The notes beneath the pieces were generated by a model. The model saw nothing but the letters and a program-made list of their open reading frames with translations, was not told where the DNA came from and did no database searches. A DNA stretch of 64,000 nucleotides from positions 124,001 to 188,000 of the forward strand of contig NZ_SIZW01000040.1 of assembly GCF_009866805.1 (NCBI RefSeq), in the 5' to 3' direction. This stretch comes from Schauerella aestuarii. GTDB lineage: Bacteria; Pseudomonadota; Gammaproteobacteria; Burkholderiales; Burkholderiaceae_B. Positions 35,801 through 42,897 of this stretch are shown piece by piece; the stretch's first letter is position 1; every line of letters starts with the position of its first letter. A program made the translations under genes and the position numbers.

Positions 35801-35938
35801 GGTGGGCTGTCACTAGGTACACTACTGACCTTGTTCGTTGTGCCGGTTGCGTATTCGTTGATCGCCTCGGACCGCCCTGAGCAGGTCCCGGCAGCCGAAC
35901 CGCAACCCGTGCGACCCGCCGACGCCACGTCCCATTAG
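32855..35938 (+). CDS. RND (HAE-1/AcrB-type) multidrug efflux inner membrane pump
   Basis: 1027-residue proton-driven transporter with 12 predicted spans and two large periplasmic loops. The proton-relay Asp pair is in GLVVDDAIVVLENIYRH, and the second-half landmarks QFESWRNPFIIMLSVP and GLITKHGILIVEFANQ are intact. The start follows GAGGGG. No outer-membrane channel gene and no repressor are adjacent, so it must borrow a TolC-like channel from elsewhere. Drug range is unknown. Confidence 0.94.
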   Translation: MVLSDLCIRRPVFASVLSLIIVLIGLISYSRLTVREYPRIDEPVVSVDTTYKGASPEVIESQVTKPLEDQLAGIEGVNVMTSRSRSERSLINITFNLSRDPDAAAAEVRDKVSRARRFLPDEIDEPIIAKVEADSQPIIYIAVESGNYSVIQTSDYINRYIKTRLSVLPGAAEVRVFGERLPSMRVYVDRDKLAAYALTVQDVETALANQNVEIPAGRIESQAREFSVVSSTDLQTPAQFESVIVANVRGYPVRLRDVARVEVAANTDRIVSRFNGRPAINIGITRQSVANPLDLSQAARVEVERINETLPTGMKLTIAYDTSVFIEKSIESVYHTILEAIVLVVLVIFFFLRNLRASIIPIVTIPVSLVGACALMYMFGFSINTLTLLAMVLAIGLVVDDAIVVLENIYRHVEDGMPRREAALRGSKEIGFAVVAMTLTLVTVYAPLAFATGRTGRLFIEFALALAGAVVVSGFVALTLTPMMCSVMLRHQKGHNRAYTMIENWLEALGRGYGRALGLALRHRMIVIVLGLLVAASSGVLFKVVKSELAPIEDRGVVFGVVTAPEGATVGYTEQSMAAIEKLYASIEEASGNQVTIGFPTVTDGTAILRLKPWEERSRKQQEITQFLQPKFAALPGVRATPTNPPSLGQRTRSRPIEFIIMSQAPYAELSKMVDGYVAALADYPGLVNIETDLRLNTPELRIKVDRDKMADVGANVATVGRTLESMLGGRQVTRYKDGGEQYDVIVQVTPRDRANTRDIAGIYVRARDGSMVQLDNLLTVEEGVSPQSLNHFNRLRAVKIEAVVGPGYALGEVLDHMNAVARETLPNTVITDLDGQSREYRDSAASIYLVFGMALAFIYLVLAAQFESWRNPFIIMLSVPLSMTGAMLALWLSGGTLSIYSQIGLITLVGLITKHGILIVEFANQLRDEGVARVEAVTRASIMRLRPILMTTGAMVLGTIPLALATGAGAESRQQIGWVLVGGLSLGTLLTLFVVPVAYSLIASDRPEQVPAAEPQPVRPADATSH

Positions 35939-35979
35939 TCGGGGCCGCGTCGCGCGGCGACTTTTTTTGCAGGACACTC

Positions 35980-36717
35980 ATGCGCCAGATCATTCTCGAT
36001 ACTGAAACCACCGGTCTCGAACCCAGCCAGGGCCACCGCGTTATCGAAATCGGTTGCGTCGAAGTCGTCAACCGTACGTTGACCGGTCGCAACCTGCATC
36101 TGTATCTCAAGCCTGATCGCGACAGCGATCCCGAGGCGTTGGCCGTACACGGCCTGACCAATGCATTTTTGGCCGACAAGCCGAAATTCGAGGCGATTGC
36201 CGACGAGTTCCTGAACTTCGTGGCCGATGCCGAGCTCATCATCCACAACGCGTCGTTCGACACCAAATTCCTGAACGCCGAACTGGCGCGCATGGGGCGC
36301 GGCACGTTGGACAAACACTGCGGCAAGATTACCGATTCGCTGATGCATGCCCGACTGTTGCACCCGGGCAAGCGCAACTCGCTGGATTCGCTGTGCGACC
36401 GTTACGGCATTTCGAATGCCCACCGTACGCTGCACGGGGCGTTGCTCGACTCGGAATTGTTGGCCGAGGTGTGGTTGGCGATGACGCGCGGTCAGGATGC
36501 GCTGTTGATCGAGCCCGAGGAAACGCCCGCCGGCGGTGCAGGGGATCTGGTGGTCGGTGGCTTCGACGCCTCCGTGCTGCGCGTGGTGACGGCCTCGGCG
36601 CACGAGGCGGCTGCTCATGATGCCTACTTGAAGGACCTGGACAAGGCGGTTGGCGGTAACTGCTTGTGGCGCACGATTGAGCCGAAGGTCGAGGCTGCGG
36701 AAGCTGCACCGGCCTAG
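35980..36717 (+). CDS. dnaQ: DNA polymerase III epsilon subunit (3'-5' proofreading exonuclease)
   Basis: 245-residue proofreading exonuclease of the replicative polymerase. Exo I Asp7-x-Glu9 (LDTETTGLEP), Exo II Asp94 (HNASFDTKFLN) and Exo III His152/Asp157 (HRTLHGALLDSELL) are all present. The C-terminal tail, which in E. coli contacts the alpha subunit, follows an Ala/Gly-rich linker. Usually adjacent to rnhA; here separated by the gts/glk/RND block. Confidence 0.95.
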   Translation: MRQIILDTETTGLEPSQGHRVIEIGCVEVVNRTLTGRNLHLYLKPDRDSDPEALAVHGLTNAFLADKPKFEAIADEFLNFVADAELIIHNASFDTKFLNAELARMGRGTLDKHCGKITDSLMHARLLHPGKRNSLDSLCDRYGISNAHRTLHGALLDSELLAEVWLAMTRGQDALLIEPEETPAGGAGDLVVGGFDASVLRVVTASAHEAAAHDAYLKDLDKAVGGNCLWRTIEPKVEAAEAAPA

Positions 36718-36752
36718 TTCAAACACACAGCGCGAACATGGCAAGTGACCCC

Positions 36753-36836
36753 GTGGAAGCAGGGCAGGAACGTAGAGGCAGGGCAGCCTCCACTAAAGGA
36801 TGTGGAAGCCTGCATTCACGATGATGTGCCTTCCAC
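36753..36836. repeat. Paired inverted repeats upstream of the tRNA-Val promoter
   Basis: GTGGAAG at 36753 faces a near-complement CCTCCAC ending at 36793, and GTGGAAG at 36802 faces CTTCCAC at 36830-36836. A direct repeat GCAGGGCAG occurs at 36759 and 36778. The whole gives two successive hairpins after dnaQ. It may be a small RNA or a processing structure; I do not recognise a family and it lacks the signal-recognition-particle RNA core. Confidence 0.35.
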
Positions 36837-36881
36837 TACGAATTTCTTGATCGGCTCTTCCCAAACCCAAATTTTTCGTGC

Positions 36882-36887
36882 TAGAAT
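36882..36887 (+). promoter_or_regulatory. Probable -10 box of the tRNA-Val gene
   Basis: TAGAAT lies 12 bases before the tRNA 5' end, the expected place. The best -35 (TTCCCA, 18 bases upstream) is weak. Confidence 0.45.
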
Positions 36888-36899
36888 CTTTGTCTCTTT

Positions 36900-36974
36900 G
36901 GGCGGTTAGCTCAGTGGTAGAGCACTGCCTTCACACGGCAGGGGTCACAAGTTCGAAACTTGTACCGCCCACCA
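36900..36974 (+). tRNA. tRNA-Val (anticodon CAC)
   Basis: A 75-base cloverleaf with encoded CCA: acceptor stem GGGCGGT pairing with ACCGCCC, D-arm GCTC-AGTGGTAGA-GC, anticodon stem CTGCC/GGCAG around loop TTCACAC giving anticodon CAC (valine GUG), and T-arm ACAAG-TTCGAAA-CTTGT. It is followed by a strong terminator. Confidence 0.95.
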
Positions 36975-36996
36975 AAGAGCCCAATACGTCGAAAAA

Positions 36997-37021
36997 GCCA
37001 ACCTTAGCGGTTGGCTTTTTT
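36997..37021 (+). terminator. Intrinsic terminator after tRNA-Val
   Basis: Stem GCCAACC (36997-37003) / GGTTGGC (37009-37015), loop TTAGC, then six T. Upstream A residues extend the stem. Confidence 0.9.
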
Positions 37022-37170
37022 GTGCGCGTCCGGATCCGAGCGCGTTATCCGATATCCATTCAGCCCAACGTATATCGACGCAACGCCGCCCGGCGACGCG
37101 TCCCGACTGCATCCTCGCGACGGCGCCGTTCGAGCGCAACTTTCCCGACGCCGACGCCTCGAGCGGCGCG

Positions 37171-37199
37171 GCCATCAGCCATCAGCCATCAAGCCATCA
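37171..37199. repeat. GCCATCA heptamer repeat at the end of the saccharopine-dehydrogenase-like gene
   Basis: GCCATCA occurs at 37171, 37178, 37185 and, after one extra base, 37193. The array spans the stop codon of the minus-strand gene, so copy-number change would alter the last codons or the 3' untranslated part. Confidence 0.7.
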
Positions 37200-38313
37200 C
37201 CGCCAGCGTCGTCGCCTGTGTGACGGCCACCGGCTCGCCGCGATACACCCGTCCAAATCGATTGGCCAGGAAATCCCTGAGCACGATGGTTTCCTGGCCG
37301 ATGAACCCCGATTGCGGCAAGGTGCCGTCGGCCACCAGGTCCAGCGCAGCGCAGATGCCGCAGGCGGTGGTGAGCTGAATCGCCGATAGACGATGGCCGT
37401 CCACTTCCGCGCCCAGGATGCTGGCTTTGAAGACGGTTTCGCTGAATCGAGTGCCGAGATACCCGCTGGCGCTGGCCACGATCACGATGACATCGTCGTC
37501 CGTGGCCGGCAAGGCATGCTCGAACATCTCCAGCATCAGTTCGCGGCGATCACGCAGGCGCAGGTCGTTCAGCAGCAACTTCAGGATGGCGCAGTGACCG
37601 GGATAGCGGATGGACTTGTAATCCACGCTGCGCACGTGGCCCAGCAACGTATCCGGCAACGTGCCCAAACCGCCGGACGTGTTGAAGGCTTCGTATTCGA
37701 CGCCGTCCAGCACGAAGGTTTCGAGTCCTTCAAGCGCCAATACCTGCGTTTTCTCGCCTTCGACGATGGCTTCGCAAGGATTGCAGTATTCGTTGATCAG
37801 CCCCTCGGTGCTCCACGTGAGGTTGTAGCGCAGCGCATTCATCGGAAAGCGCGGCAACGCGCCCACGCGCATCTTGACGTCGAGCACGCGATCGAAGCTT
37901 CTTGCCAGATCGTTACCCACGATGCCGATGAAGCCCGGCGCCAGGCCACACTGCGGCATCAACACATGCGTGGCGTCACCGCTCAGTTGCCGAATGGCCT
38001 GGGTGTTTTCGACGTCTTCGGTGAGATCGAAATAGTGCACGCCACGCAACGCGCATTGGCGCGCGATGGCGTAGGCAAACTGAAACGGCAGGGCATTGAG
38101 CACGGCGTCCTGACCGTCGATGGCGCGGGCGGCGTCTTCGCTGGAGTCGAGCAGCAGGGTGGCGCACCCCAGGGCGGCCACGCGTTCAAGGCGGGCCGCG
38201 TCGCGGTCGGCGACGCGCACCTCATAGTGTGCCGTGCGGTGCAGAAGCAGCGCGATGGCAAAACCGATTTTCCCTGCGCCGAGCACGGTGACGTGGCGTA
38301 CGGTGGTGGACAT
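37189..38313 (-). CDS. Saccharopine dehydrogenase-family oxidoreductase
   Basis: 374-residue NAD(P)-binding oxidoreductase. It has the Rossmann motif VTVLGAGKIGFAIALLL at the N terminus and the saccharopine dehydrogenase C-terminal fold with CGLAPGFIGIVGNDLA. Members act on lysine-derived or other amino-acid substrates; the Lrp/AsnC regulator divergent from it supports an amino-acid role. The ATG at 38313 has AAGGGG upstream; an earlier start adds 13 unsupported residues. Exact reaction unknown (lysine 6-dehydrogenase-like is one option). Confidence 0.85.
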   Translation of the reverse strand: MSTTVRHVTVLGAGKIGFAIALLLHRTAHYEVRVADRDAARLERVAALGCATLLLDSSEDAARAIDGQDAVLNALPFQFAYAIARQCALRGVHYFDLTEDVENTQAIRQLSGDATHVLMPQCGLAPGFIGIVGNDLARSFDRVLDVKMRVGALPRFPMNALRYNLTWSTEGLINEYCNPCEAIVEGEKTQVLALEGLETFVLDGVEYEAFNTSGGLGTLPDTLLGHVRSVDYKSIRYPGHCAILKLLLNDLRLRDRRELMLEMFEHALPATDDDVIVIVASASGYLGTRFSETVFKASILGAEVDGHRLSAIQLTTACGICAALDLVADGTLPQSGFIGQETIVLRDFLANRFGRVYRGEPVAVTQATTLAVMA

Positions 38314-38449
38314 GTTTTTCCCCTTGAGTGAATCGGGCTGCACAGGGGCCACTGCGTGACCTTCGACGTGCGCCCGCGTTTACGATTTTTTTATGCTACC
38401 GGCAGGTGTGGTCAATGTTTAGCTGCCAAAACGTCGAAGTGTTGGTATC

Positions 38450-38472
38450 TTTGGTCGGAACGACTAACCAAA
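38450..38472. promoter_or_regulatory. Putative Lrp-type operator
   Basis: TTTGGT (38450-38455) and ACCAAA (38467-38472) form perfect arms around 11 bases, with an inner GTCG/CGAC. The site ends 12 bases before the Lrp-type start codon, a position fit for autoregulation and control of the divergent dehydrogenase. Confidence 0.4.
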
Positions 38473-38484
38473 CGGACATTTACG

Positions 38485-38937
38485 ATGATCGACGCGCTCG
38501 ATGCAACCGACCGGCACCTGCTCAGCCTGCTGCAGGCCAACGCGCGTGAACCCGTGGCAACGCTTGCCCGCCAGCTGGGGTTGGCGCGTACCACTGTGGT
38601 GGCGCGCATTGCGCGGCTGGAGCGTACGGGGGTGATCGCGGGATACGGGGTGCGGCTGGGGCGTGCGGTGGAGGCGGCTTCGGTGCGGGCGTACTGCTCG
38701 ATCAACGTGGGTGCGAAAACCGGCGTTGCCGTGATGAATGCACTCAAGCGATTACCGGAGATCGAAGAAGTGTCGGCGGTGAGTGGCGCCTTCGACTACC
38801 TGGTGCTGCTGCGCTGTGCGGACACCGAGCAGTTGGATGCCCTGCTGGATCACATCGGAATGATCGACGGCGTCAATCACACGCAGACGTCGGTGGTGCT
38901 GAGTCGCAAGCTGGATCGGCGCGCGGCCGTGGCGTAA
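38485..38937 (+). CDS. Lrp/AsnC-family transcriptional regulator
   Basis: 150-residue Lrp-type regulator: AsnC-like HTH at about 24-46 (VATLARQLGLARTTVVARIARL) and a RAM effector domain ending in HTQTSVVLSRKL. The ATG at 38485 gives the standard length; upstream extension of the frame has no start with a ribosome-binding site. It is divergent from the saccharopine-dehydrogenase-like gene and most likely controls it in response to an amino acid. Confidence 0.9.
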   Translation: MIDALDATDRHLLSLLQANAREPVATLARQLGLARTTVVARIARLERTGVIAGYGVRLGRAVEAASVRAYCSINVGAKTGVAVMNALKRLPEIEEVSAVSGAFDYLVLLRCADTEQLDALLDHIGMIDGVNHTQTSVVLSRKLDRRAAVA

Positions 38938-39150
38938 CGGCGCCCTCGGCGAGCAAGTATGCGCGCGCATGCGGCAGTCCGTACCGATAGCAGGTGTCTG
39001 GCCGAAGAAGCAGATCGATGGGACGGTCTCGGTGCAGCGGCGCAAGGACCGTGCACCTGTTCTGCGTCATTGACTATCGGTGCGCGATTTATGGTTTGAT
39101 GGGGCAGGCTGCGGGCTCACAACGCGGGCTCTTACAACGGGGACATCATC

Positions 39151-40062
39151 ATGACGGAACACACCGGTCGACGCGTATTGATCACAGGCGGCACAGGCTT
39201 TATCGGCAAGGCACTGATCAAGCGGCTGCTCCTGGCCGGGGACCGGATCACCGTGCTCACCCGGCGTCCGCGCCAGGCCAGCACGAGCCTGGGCGGCGCG
39301 GTGCGCTGCATCGAAACGCTGGCGCGGTTATCTGCCGACGAGGAATTCGATGTGGTCGTCAATCTGGCGGGTGCCCCCGTCGTTGGCCCGCCATGGTCCA
39401 AGCGGCGTAAATCGGTGTTGATGCACAGCCGCGTGGGCACCACCCGCGCGTTGATCGAGTGGCTGGGACGAACGGCGCACAAGCCTGCCGTGTGGATTCA
39501 GGCCTCAGCCATCGGCGTGTATGGCGTGCGCGATCCCGAGGAAGTGCTGTCGGAAGACAGTGCCGTGGGCAGCGGCTTCATGTCCGAACTTTGCGTGGCA
39601 TGGGAGGCCGCCGCGCGCGCGGCGGTGCCGTTGGGGGTGCGCCAGGCGGTACTGCGCTTCGGACTGGTCTTCGGCCCCGGCGGATCGTTGCCGTTCATGC
39701 TGATGCCCTATCGTCTGGGCCTGGGCGGCCGATTGGGCAGCGGGCGGCAGATGCTCAGCTGGGTGCATCTGGACGATGTGCTGGCCGTGATCGTGCGCGC
39801 CATCGATCAGCCCGAGATGACGGGGGTGTACAACATGGTCGCGCCTCAGCCTGTGCATCAGTCCGATTTCGCCGCAACGGCCGGCCGGGTGTTGAAGCGG
39901 CCGACCTGGCTGTCGCTGCCGGCGGCGCCCTTGCGCATGCTGGCGGGGGAAATGGGGCAATTGTTTCTCGACGGGCAACGCGTGATGCCCACACGCTTGC
40001 AGCGCGAAGGTTATGTGTTCAAGCATCCAACGCTGGAAGGCACGTTGCGCGATCTGACATAG
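39151..40062 (+). CDS. TIGR01777-family NAD-dependent epimerase (YfcH-like)
   Basis: 303-residue extended SDR of the YfcH/SDR39U1 group. Cofactor motif ITGGTGFIGKAL (11-22), VNLAGAPV, QASAIGVYG and the C-terminal DUF1731 block (LPAAPLRMLAGEMGQLFLDGQRVMPTRLQREGYVFKHP) are diagnostic. Physiological substrate is unknown. It stands alone between an Lrp-type regulator and a minisatellite. Confidence 0.9.
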   Translation: MTEHTGRRVLITGGTGFIGKALIKRLLLAGDRITVLTRRPRQASTSLGGAVRCIETLARLSADEEFDVVVNLAGAPVVGPPWSKRRKSVLMHSRVGTTRALIEWLGRTAHKPAVWIQASAIGVYGVRDPEEVLSEDSAVGSGFMSELCVAWEAAARAAVPLGVRQAVLRFGLVFGPGGSLPFMLMPYRLGLGGRLGSGRQMLSWVHLDDVLAVIVRAIDQPEMTGVYNMVAPQPVHQSDFAATAGRVLKRPTWLSLPAAPLRMLAGEMGQLFLDGQRVMPTRLQREGYVFKHPTLEGTLRDLT

Positions 40063-40114
40063 CTGGCCGGGCGCTCGGCAGCCGGCGCTGGGGACGGCGG
40101 CCAGCGCACGCGCC

Positions 40115-40178
40115 GGCAATGTCAGGCGCTGTCAATGTCAGGCACCGGCAATGTCAGGCGCCGGCAATGTCAGACACC
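40115..40178. repeat. Four tandem 16-bp repeats
   Basis: CAATGTCAG recurs at 40117, 40133, 40149 and 40165, exactly 16 bp apart. The consensus unit is GGCAATGTCAGGCGCC, with small changes in the last three bases of each copy. It lies between the convergent epimerase and SulP genes, outside coding sequence. Confidence 0.9.
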
Positions 40179-40202
40179 AAAGCGTCGCCCCTAGCTGAGT
40201 CG

Positions 40203-41711
40203 TCAATGCGCGCCTGGAACGCTATCGGCACCCGGTTTGTCATGCACGCCATATCGGTCCACCATCGTTGCACTGGCGGCATTCAACCCCTGCACAGTGA
40301 CGTCGGCGCCGTGCCGCCGCAACCGCGCCACCACCTTGTCCAACGCGCCCACGGCCGTGATGTCCCAGAAGTGCGCCTGCGACACGTCGATGGCGATGCG
40401 GGTCTCCGAGGGCGAACCCGCATCGACGATCGCGTCGTCCGCCCGATCGAACCCCGCGGCAAATGCCTGCGCCGTGGCGAAAAAGATCTGCCCGCCGACG
40501 GCGTACGTCACGGTCTTGCCGTCCGCGCTGGCCCGGCGATCGATGGTGACCAGACGGCTGATCTTGTTGGCGAAAAATACCGCGCTCAACAGCACGCCGG
40601 CCAGTACCCCGCGGGCCAGGTCGTGGGTGGCGACCACCACGATCACCGTTGCCAGCATCACCACGCTCGAACTGGTGGGGTGCCGCCACAGATTACGCAC
40701 CGACACCCAACTGAAGGTGCTGATCGACACCATGATCATCACGGCCACCAACGCAGCCATGGGGATACGGCTCACCCAGGGTCCCAGGAACACGACCAGG
40801 ATCAGCAGGACCACGCCCGCCGTGAGGGTGGACAGGCGCGTGCGGCCACCGCTTTTCACATTGATCACGGATTGCCCGATCATCGCGCAGCCGGCCATGC
40901 CGCCCAGCATCCCCGACGCCAGATTGGCCACGCCCTGACCCACGCATTCACGGCGCTTGTCGCTGGGCGTGTCGGTGAAATCGTCGACGATCGTGGCCGT
41001 CATCATCGACTCCAGCAAGCCCACCACCGCTAGCGTGGCGGCATACGGCAGGATGATGCGCAAGGTGTCCCAGGTGAACGGCACGTCGGGAAACAGAAAT
41101 GCCGGCAGGCTATCCGGCAGTGCGCCCTTGTCGCCCACCGTGGAGATGTCCAGACCCAATGCCATGGAGACGACGGTCAGCACCACGATGCAGATCAGCG
41201 GCGACGGTACGGCGCGCGTGATGTAGGGGAATAAGTAGATGATGGCGAGGCCGGCGGCGGCCATCGCATACATCACCCAGGTGGCGCCGACGAATTCAGG
41301 CAACTGCGCGAGAAAAATCAGAATGGCGAGCGCGTTGACGAAACCGGTGATCACCGATCGCGAGACGAATCGCATCAAGAGGCTGAGTTTGAATACGCCG
41401 GCCAGCATCTGCAGCACGCCCGTAAGCAGGGTGGCGGCAAACAGGTACTGCAAGCCGTGATCGCGCACCAGGTCGACCATTACCAGCGCCATGGCGCCTG
41501 TGGCCGCACTGATCATGGCGGGGCGGCCGCCCGCAAACGCGATCACGACCGCGATGCAGAAAGAGGCATACAGACCGACTTTGGGATCGACACCGGCGAT
41601 GATTGAAAACGCGATGGCTTCGGGAATGAGGGCGAGCGCGACGACGAGGCCCGCGAGCAGATCGCCGCGCACGTTGGAAAACCACGCGCGCTTGAGCGTT
41701 TGAAGAGACAT
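40203..41711 (-). CDS. SulP-family anion transporter with STAS domain
   Basis: 502-residue inner membrane transporter for sulfate, bicarbonate or a related anion. It starts [34 protein letters not shown], the SulP entry motif, followed by 10-12 spans and [16 protein letters not shown]-terminal STAS domain carries [21 protein letters not shown]. The ATG at 41711 is the family-consistent start although its ribosome-binding site is weak. A candidate promoter (TTGAGC-N16-TATGAA) lies at 41787-41814. Confidence 0.9.
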   Translation of the reverse strand: MSLQTLKRAWFSNVRGDLLAGLVVALALIPEAIAFSIIAGVDPKVGLYASFCIAVVIAFAGGRPAMISAATGAMALVMVDLVRDHGLQYLFAATLLTGVLQMLAGVFKLSLLMRFVSRSVITGFVNALAILIFLAQLPEFVGATWVMYAMAAAGLAIIYLFPYITRAVPSPLICIVVLTVVSMALGLDISTVGDKGALPDSLPAFLFPDVPFTWDTLRIILPYAATLAVVGLLESMMTATIVDDFTDTPSDKRRECVGQGVANLASGMLGGMAGCAMIGQSVINVKSGGRTRLSTLTAGVVLLILVVFLGPWVSRIPMAALVAVMIMVSISTFSWVSVRNLWRHPTSSSVVMLATVIVVVATHDLARGVLAGVLLSAVFFANKISRLVTIDRRASADGKTVTYAVGGQIFFATAQAFAAGFDRADDAIVDAGSPSETRIAIDVSQAHFWDITAVGALDKVVARLRRHGADVTVQGLNAASATMVDRYGVHDKPGADSVPGAH

Positions 41712-42117
41712 GGGAAAGAACCTTGAACACACCGGCGCCATTGCGGCGGCCAATCGATAGCGAACACGGCGCGCAAGGCCCGGTGCTTCATACCGAGAAG
41801 CGTGTGGGGCTCAAGCGTTGCCGAAAGCGAAACGAAACGAGGGGTGGGGTGTTAAGGCGGTGTCATGCGAAAGAAAGTGGGATCGCCGCAAGAGAATCGC
41901 GAGACTGAGGGAATTGTAGCGCGCGATGCGCAACTGGCGCGGCCGGTGCGCCGCAGCACGTTCGTCGAGGTGCGCCATCGCACGATCGTCGAGGCCCGAC
42001 GGGTGTCGCAAAAAAAACGCGACATTTTCATCAGACGAAAGTTTGCTGCGCCGCAGCTTTACGGCTGACGAGACGACTTCTATGGTGGCAACACTTCTTC
42101 GAATGTGCAGGACGTAC
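41712..42117. other. 406-base divergent region between SulP and IclR genes
   Basis: Contains a weak minus-strand promoter for SulP (41787-41814) and, nearer the IclR gene, two dyads (42004-42040). No supported small gene. Confidence 0.55.
42004..42040. promoter_or_regulatory. Two dyads upstream of the IclR gene at 42118
   Basis: TGTCGC (42004-42009) and GCGACA (42019-42024) flank an A8 tract. Immediately after, TTTC-N7-GAAA spans 42026-42040, the same 4/5-N7-4/5 layout as the IclR sites at 2954-2991. Either could be the operator of the local IclR protein. Confidence 0.35.
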
Positions 42118-42897
42118 ATGATGGCCGCCGTTGTTGAATCGCCCGTATCCGCTACACAAAAGACCTGTCGAGTACTGGCCAGCCTGGCGGATCCGCGCGT
42201 GAGCCGCTTGACCGACATCGCCGCGGCGACGCATCTGGACGTGTCCACAGCCTTGCGTATTCTGAAGGAGCTGGAGGGTGAGGGTTTCGTGGAGCGAGAC
42301 CCGGAAAGCAAGCGATATGTGCTCGGCACGCAGGTGTACGCCGTGCATCGCGCGATGATCAGCGGCATCGATCTGGTCGCGTTGGCCCGCCCGTCGTTGA
42401 TCCGCCTGGCACGCCGATTCGGCGATACGGTGATCCTTTCAGCGCCCACGGGCTGGGAGTCGGTGTGTCTGGATCAGTGCTTCGGCGATTACCCCATACG
42501 TGCCAACTATCTGGATGTGGGCAGTCGCAGGCCGCTCGGTGTGGGGGCCGGCAGTCTCGCCTTGCTGGCGGCATTGCCGGTTGCCGAGGTGCGCACGATC
42601 CGGCCGCTGGTCGACGAACGTCTGGCCGAACGTTATCCCCGCTACCCGGCGTCGCTGATGACCGCACGGCTGAACGCCGCCAGGCGCGCCGGGTACGCCG
42701 TGCTGCTGGACGTGGTGGTGGAGAAAATGGGCGGGATCGGTGCGGCAATTCTCGGGCCGAGCGGCGCGCCACTGGGCGCGCTCAGCATCGCGGCGTTGAA
42801 CGAGCGGATCGAGTCGCGCGAGCCGGCATTGGCCGAGGCCCTGCAAGGCGAGGTGCAGGCGATTTCACATGCGTGGCTGCCGGAGCAACGGGCATGA
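42118..42897 (+). CDS. IclR-family transcriptional regulator of the acyl-CoA cluster
   Basis: 259-residue IclR-type regulator: wHTH at about 31-55 (LTDIAAATHLDVSTALRILK) and effector domain with AGYAVLLDVVVEKMGGIGAAI. AGGA lies five bases before the ATG at 42118; upstream codons in this frame are not supported. Its stop overlaps the thiolase-like start (ATGA), so it is the first gene of the operon it probably controls. Confidence 0.88.
   Translation: MMAAVVESPVSATQKTCRVLASLADPRVSRLTDIAAATHLDVSTALRILKELEGEGFVERDPESKRYVLGTQVYAVHRAMISGIDLVALARPSLIRLARRFGDTVILSAPTGWESVCLDQCFGDYPIRANYLDVGSRRPLGVGAGSLALLAALPVAEVRTIRPLVDERLAERYPRYPASLMTARLNAARRAGYAVLLDVVVEKMGGIGAAILGPSGAPLGALSIAALNERIESREPALAEALQGEVQAISHAWLPEQRA

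Noticed and set aside
36735-36830. Possible signal-recognition-particle (4.5S) RNA because of GGAAGCAGGGCAG next to a tRNA
   Set aside because: The conserved SRP core (the GGTC-A-GG stretch with a GGAAG apical loop and AGCAG partner strand) is absent.
39060-39100. Promoter TTGACT upstream of the YfcH-like gene
   Set aside because: No -10 box at 16-18 bases; the nearest candidates are at 13-14.
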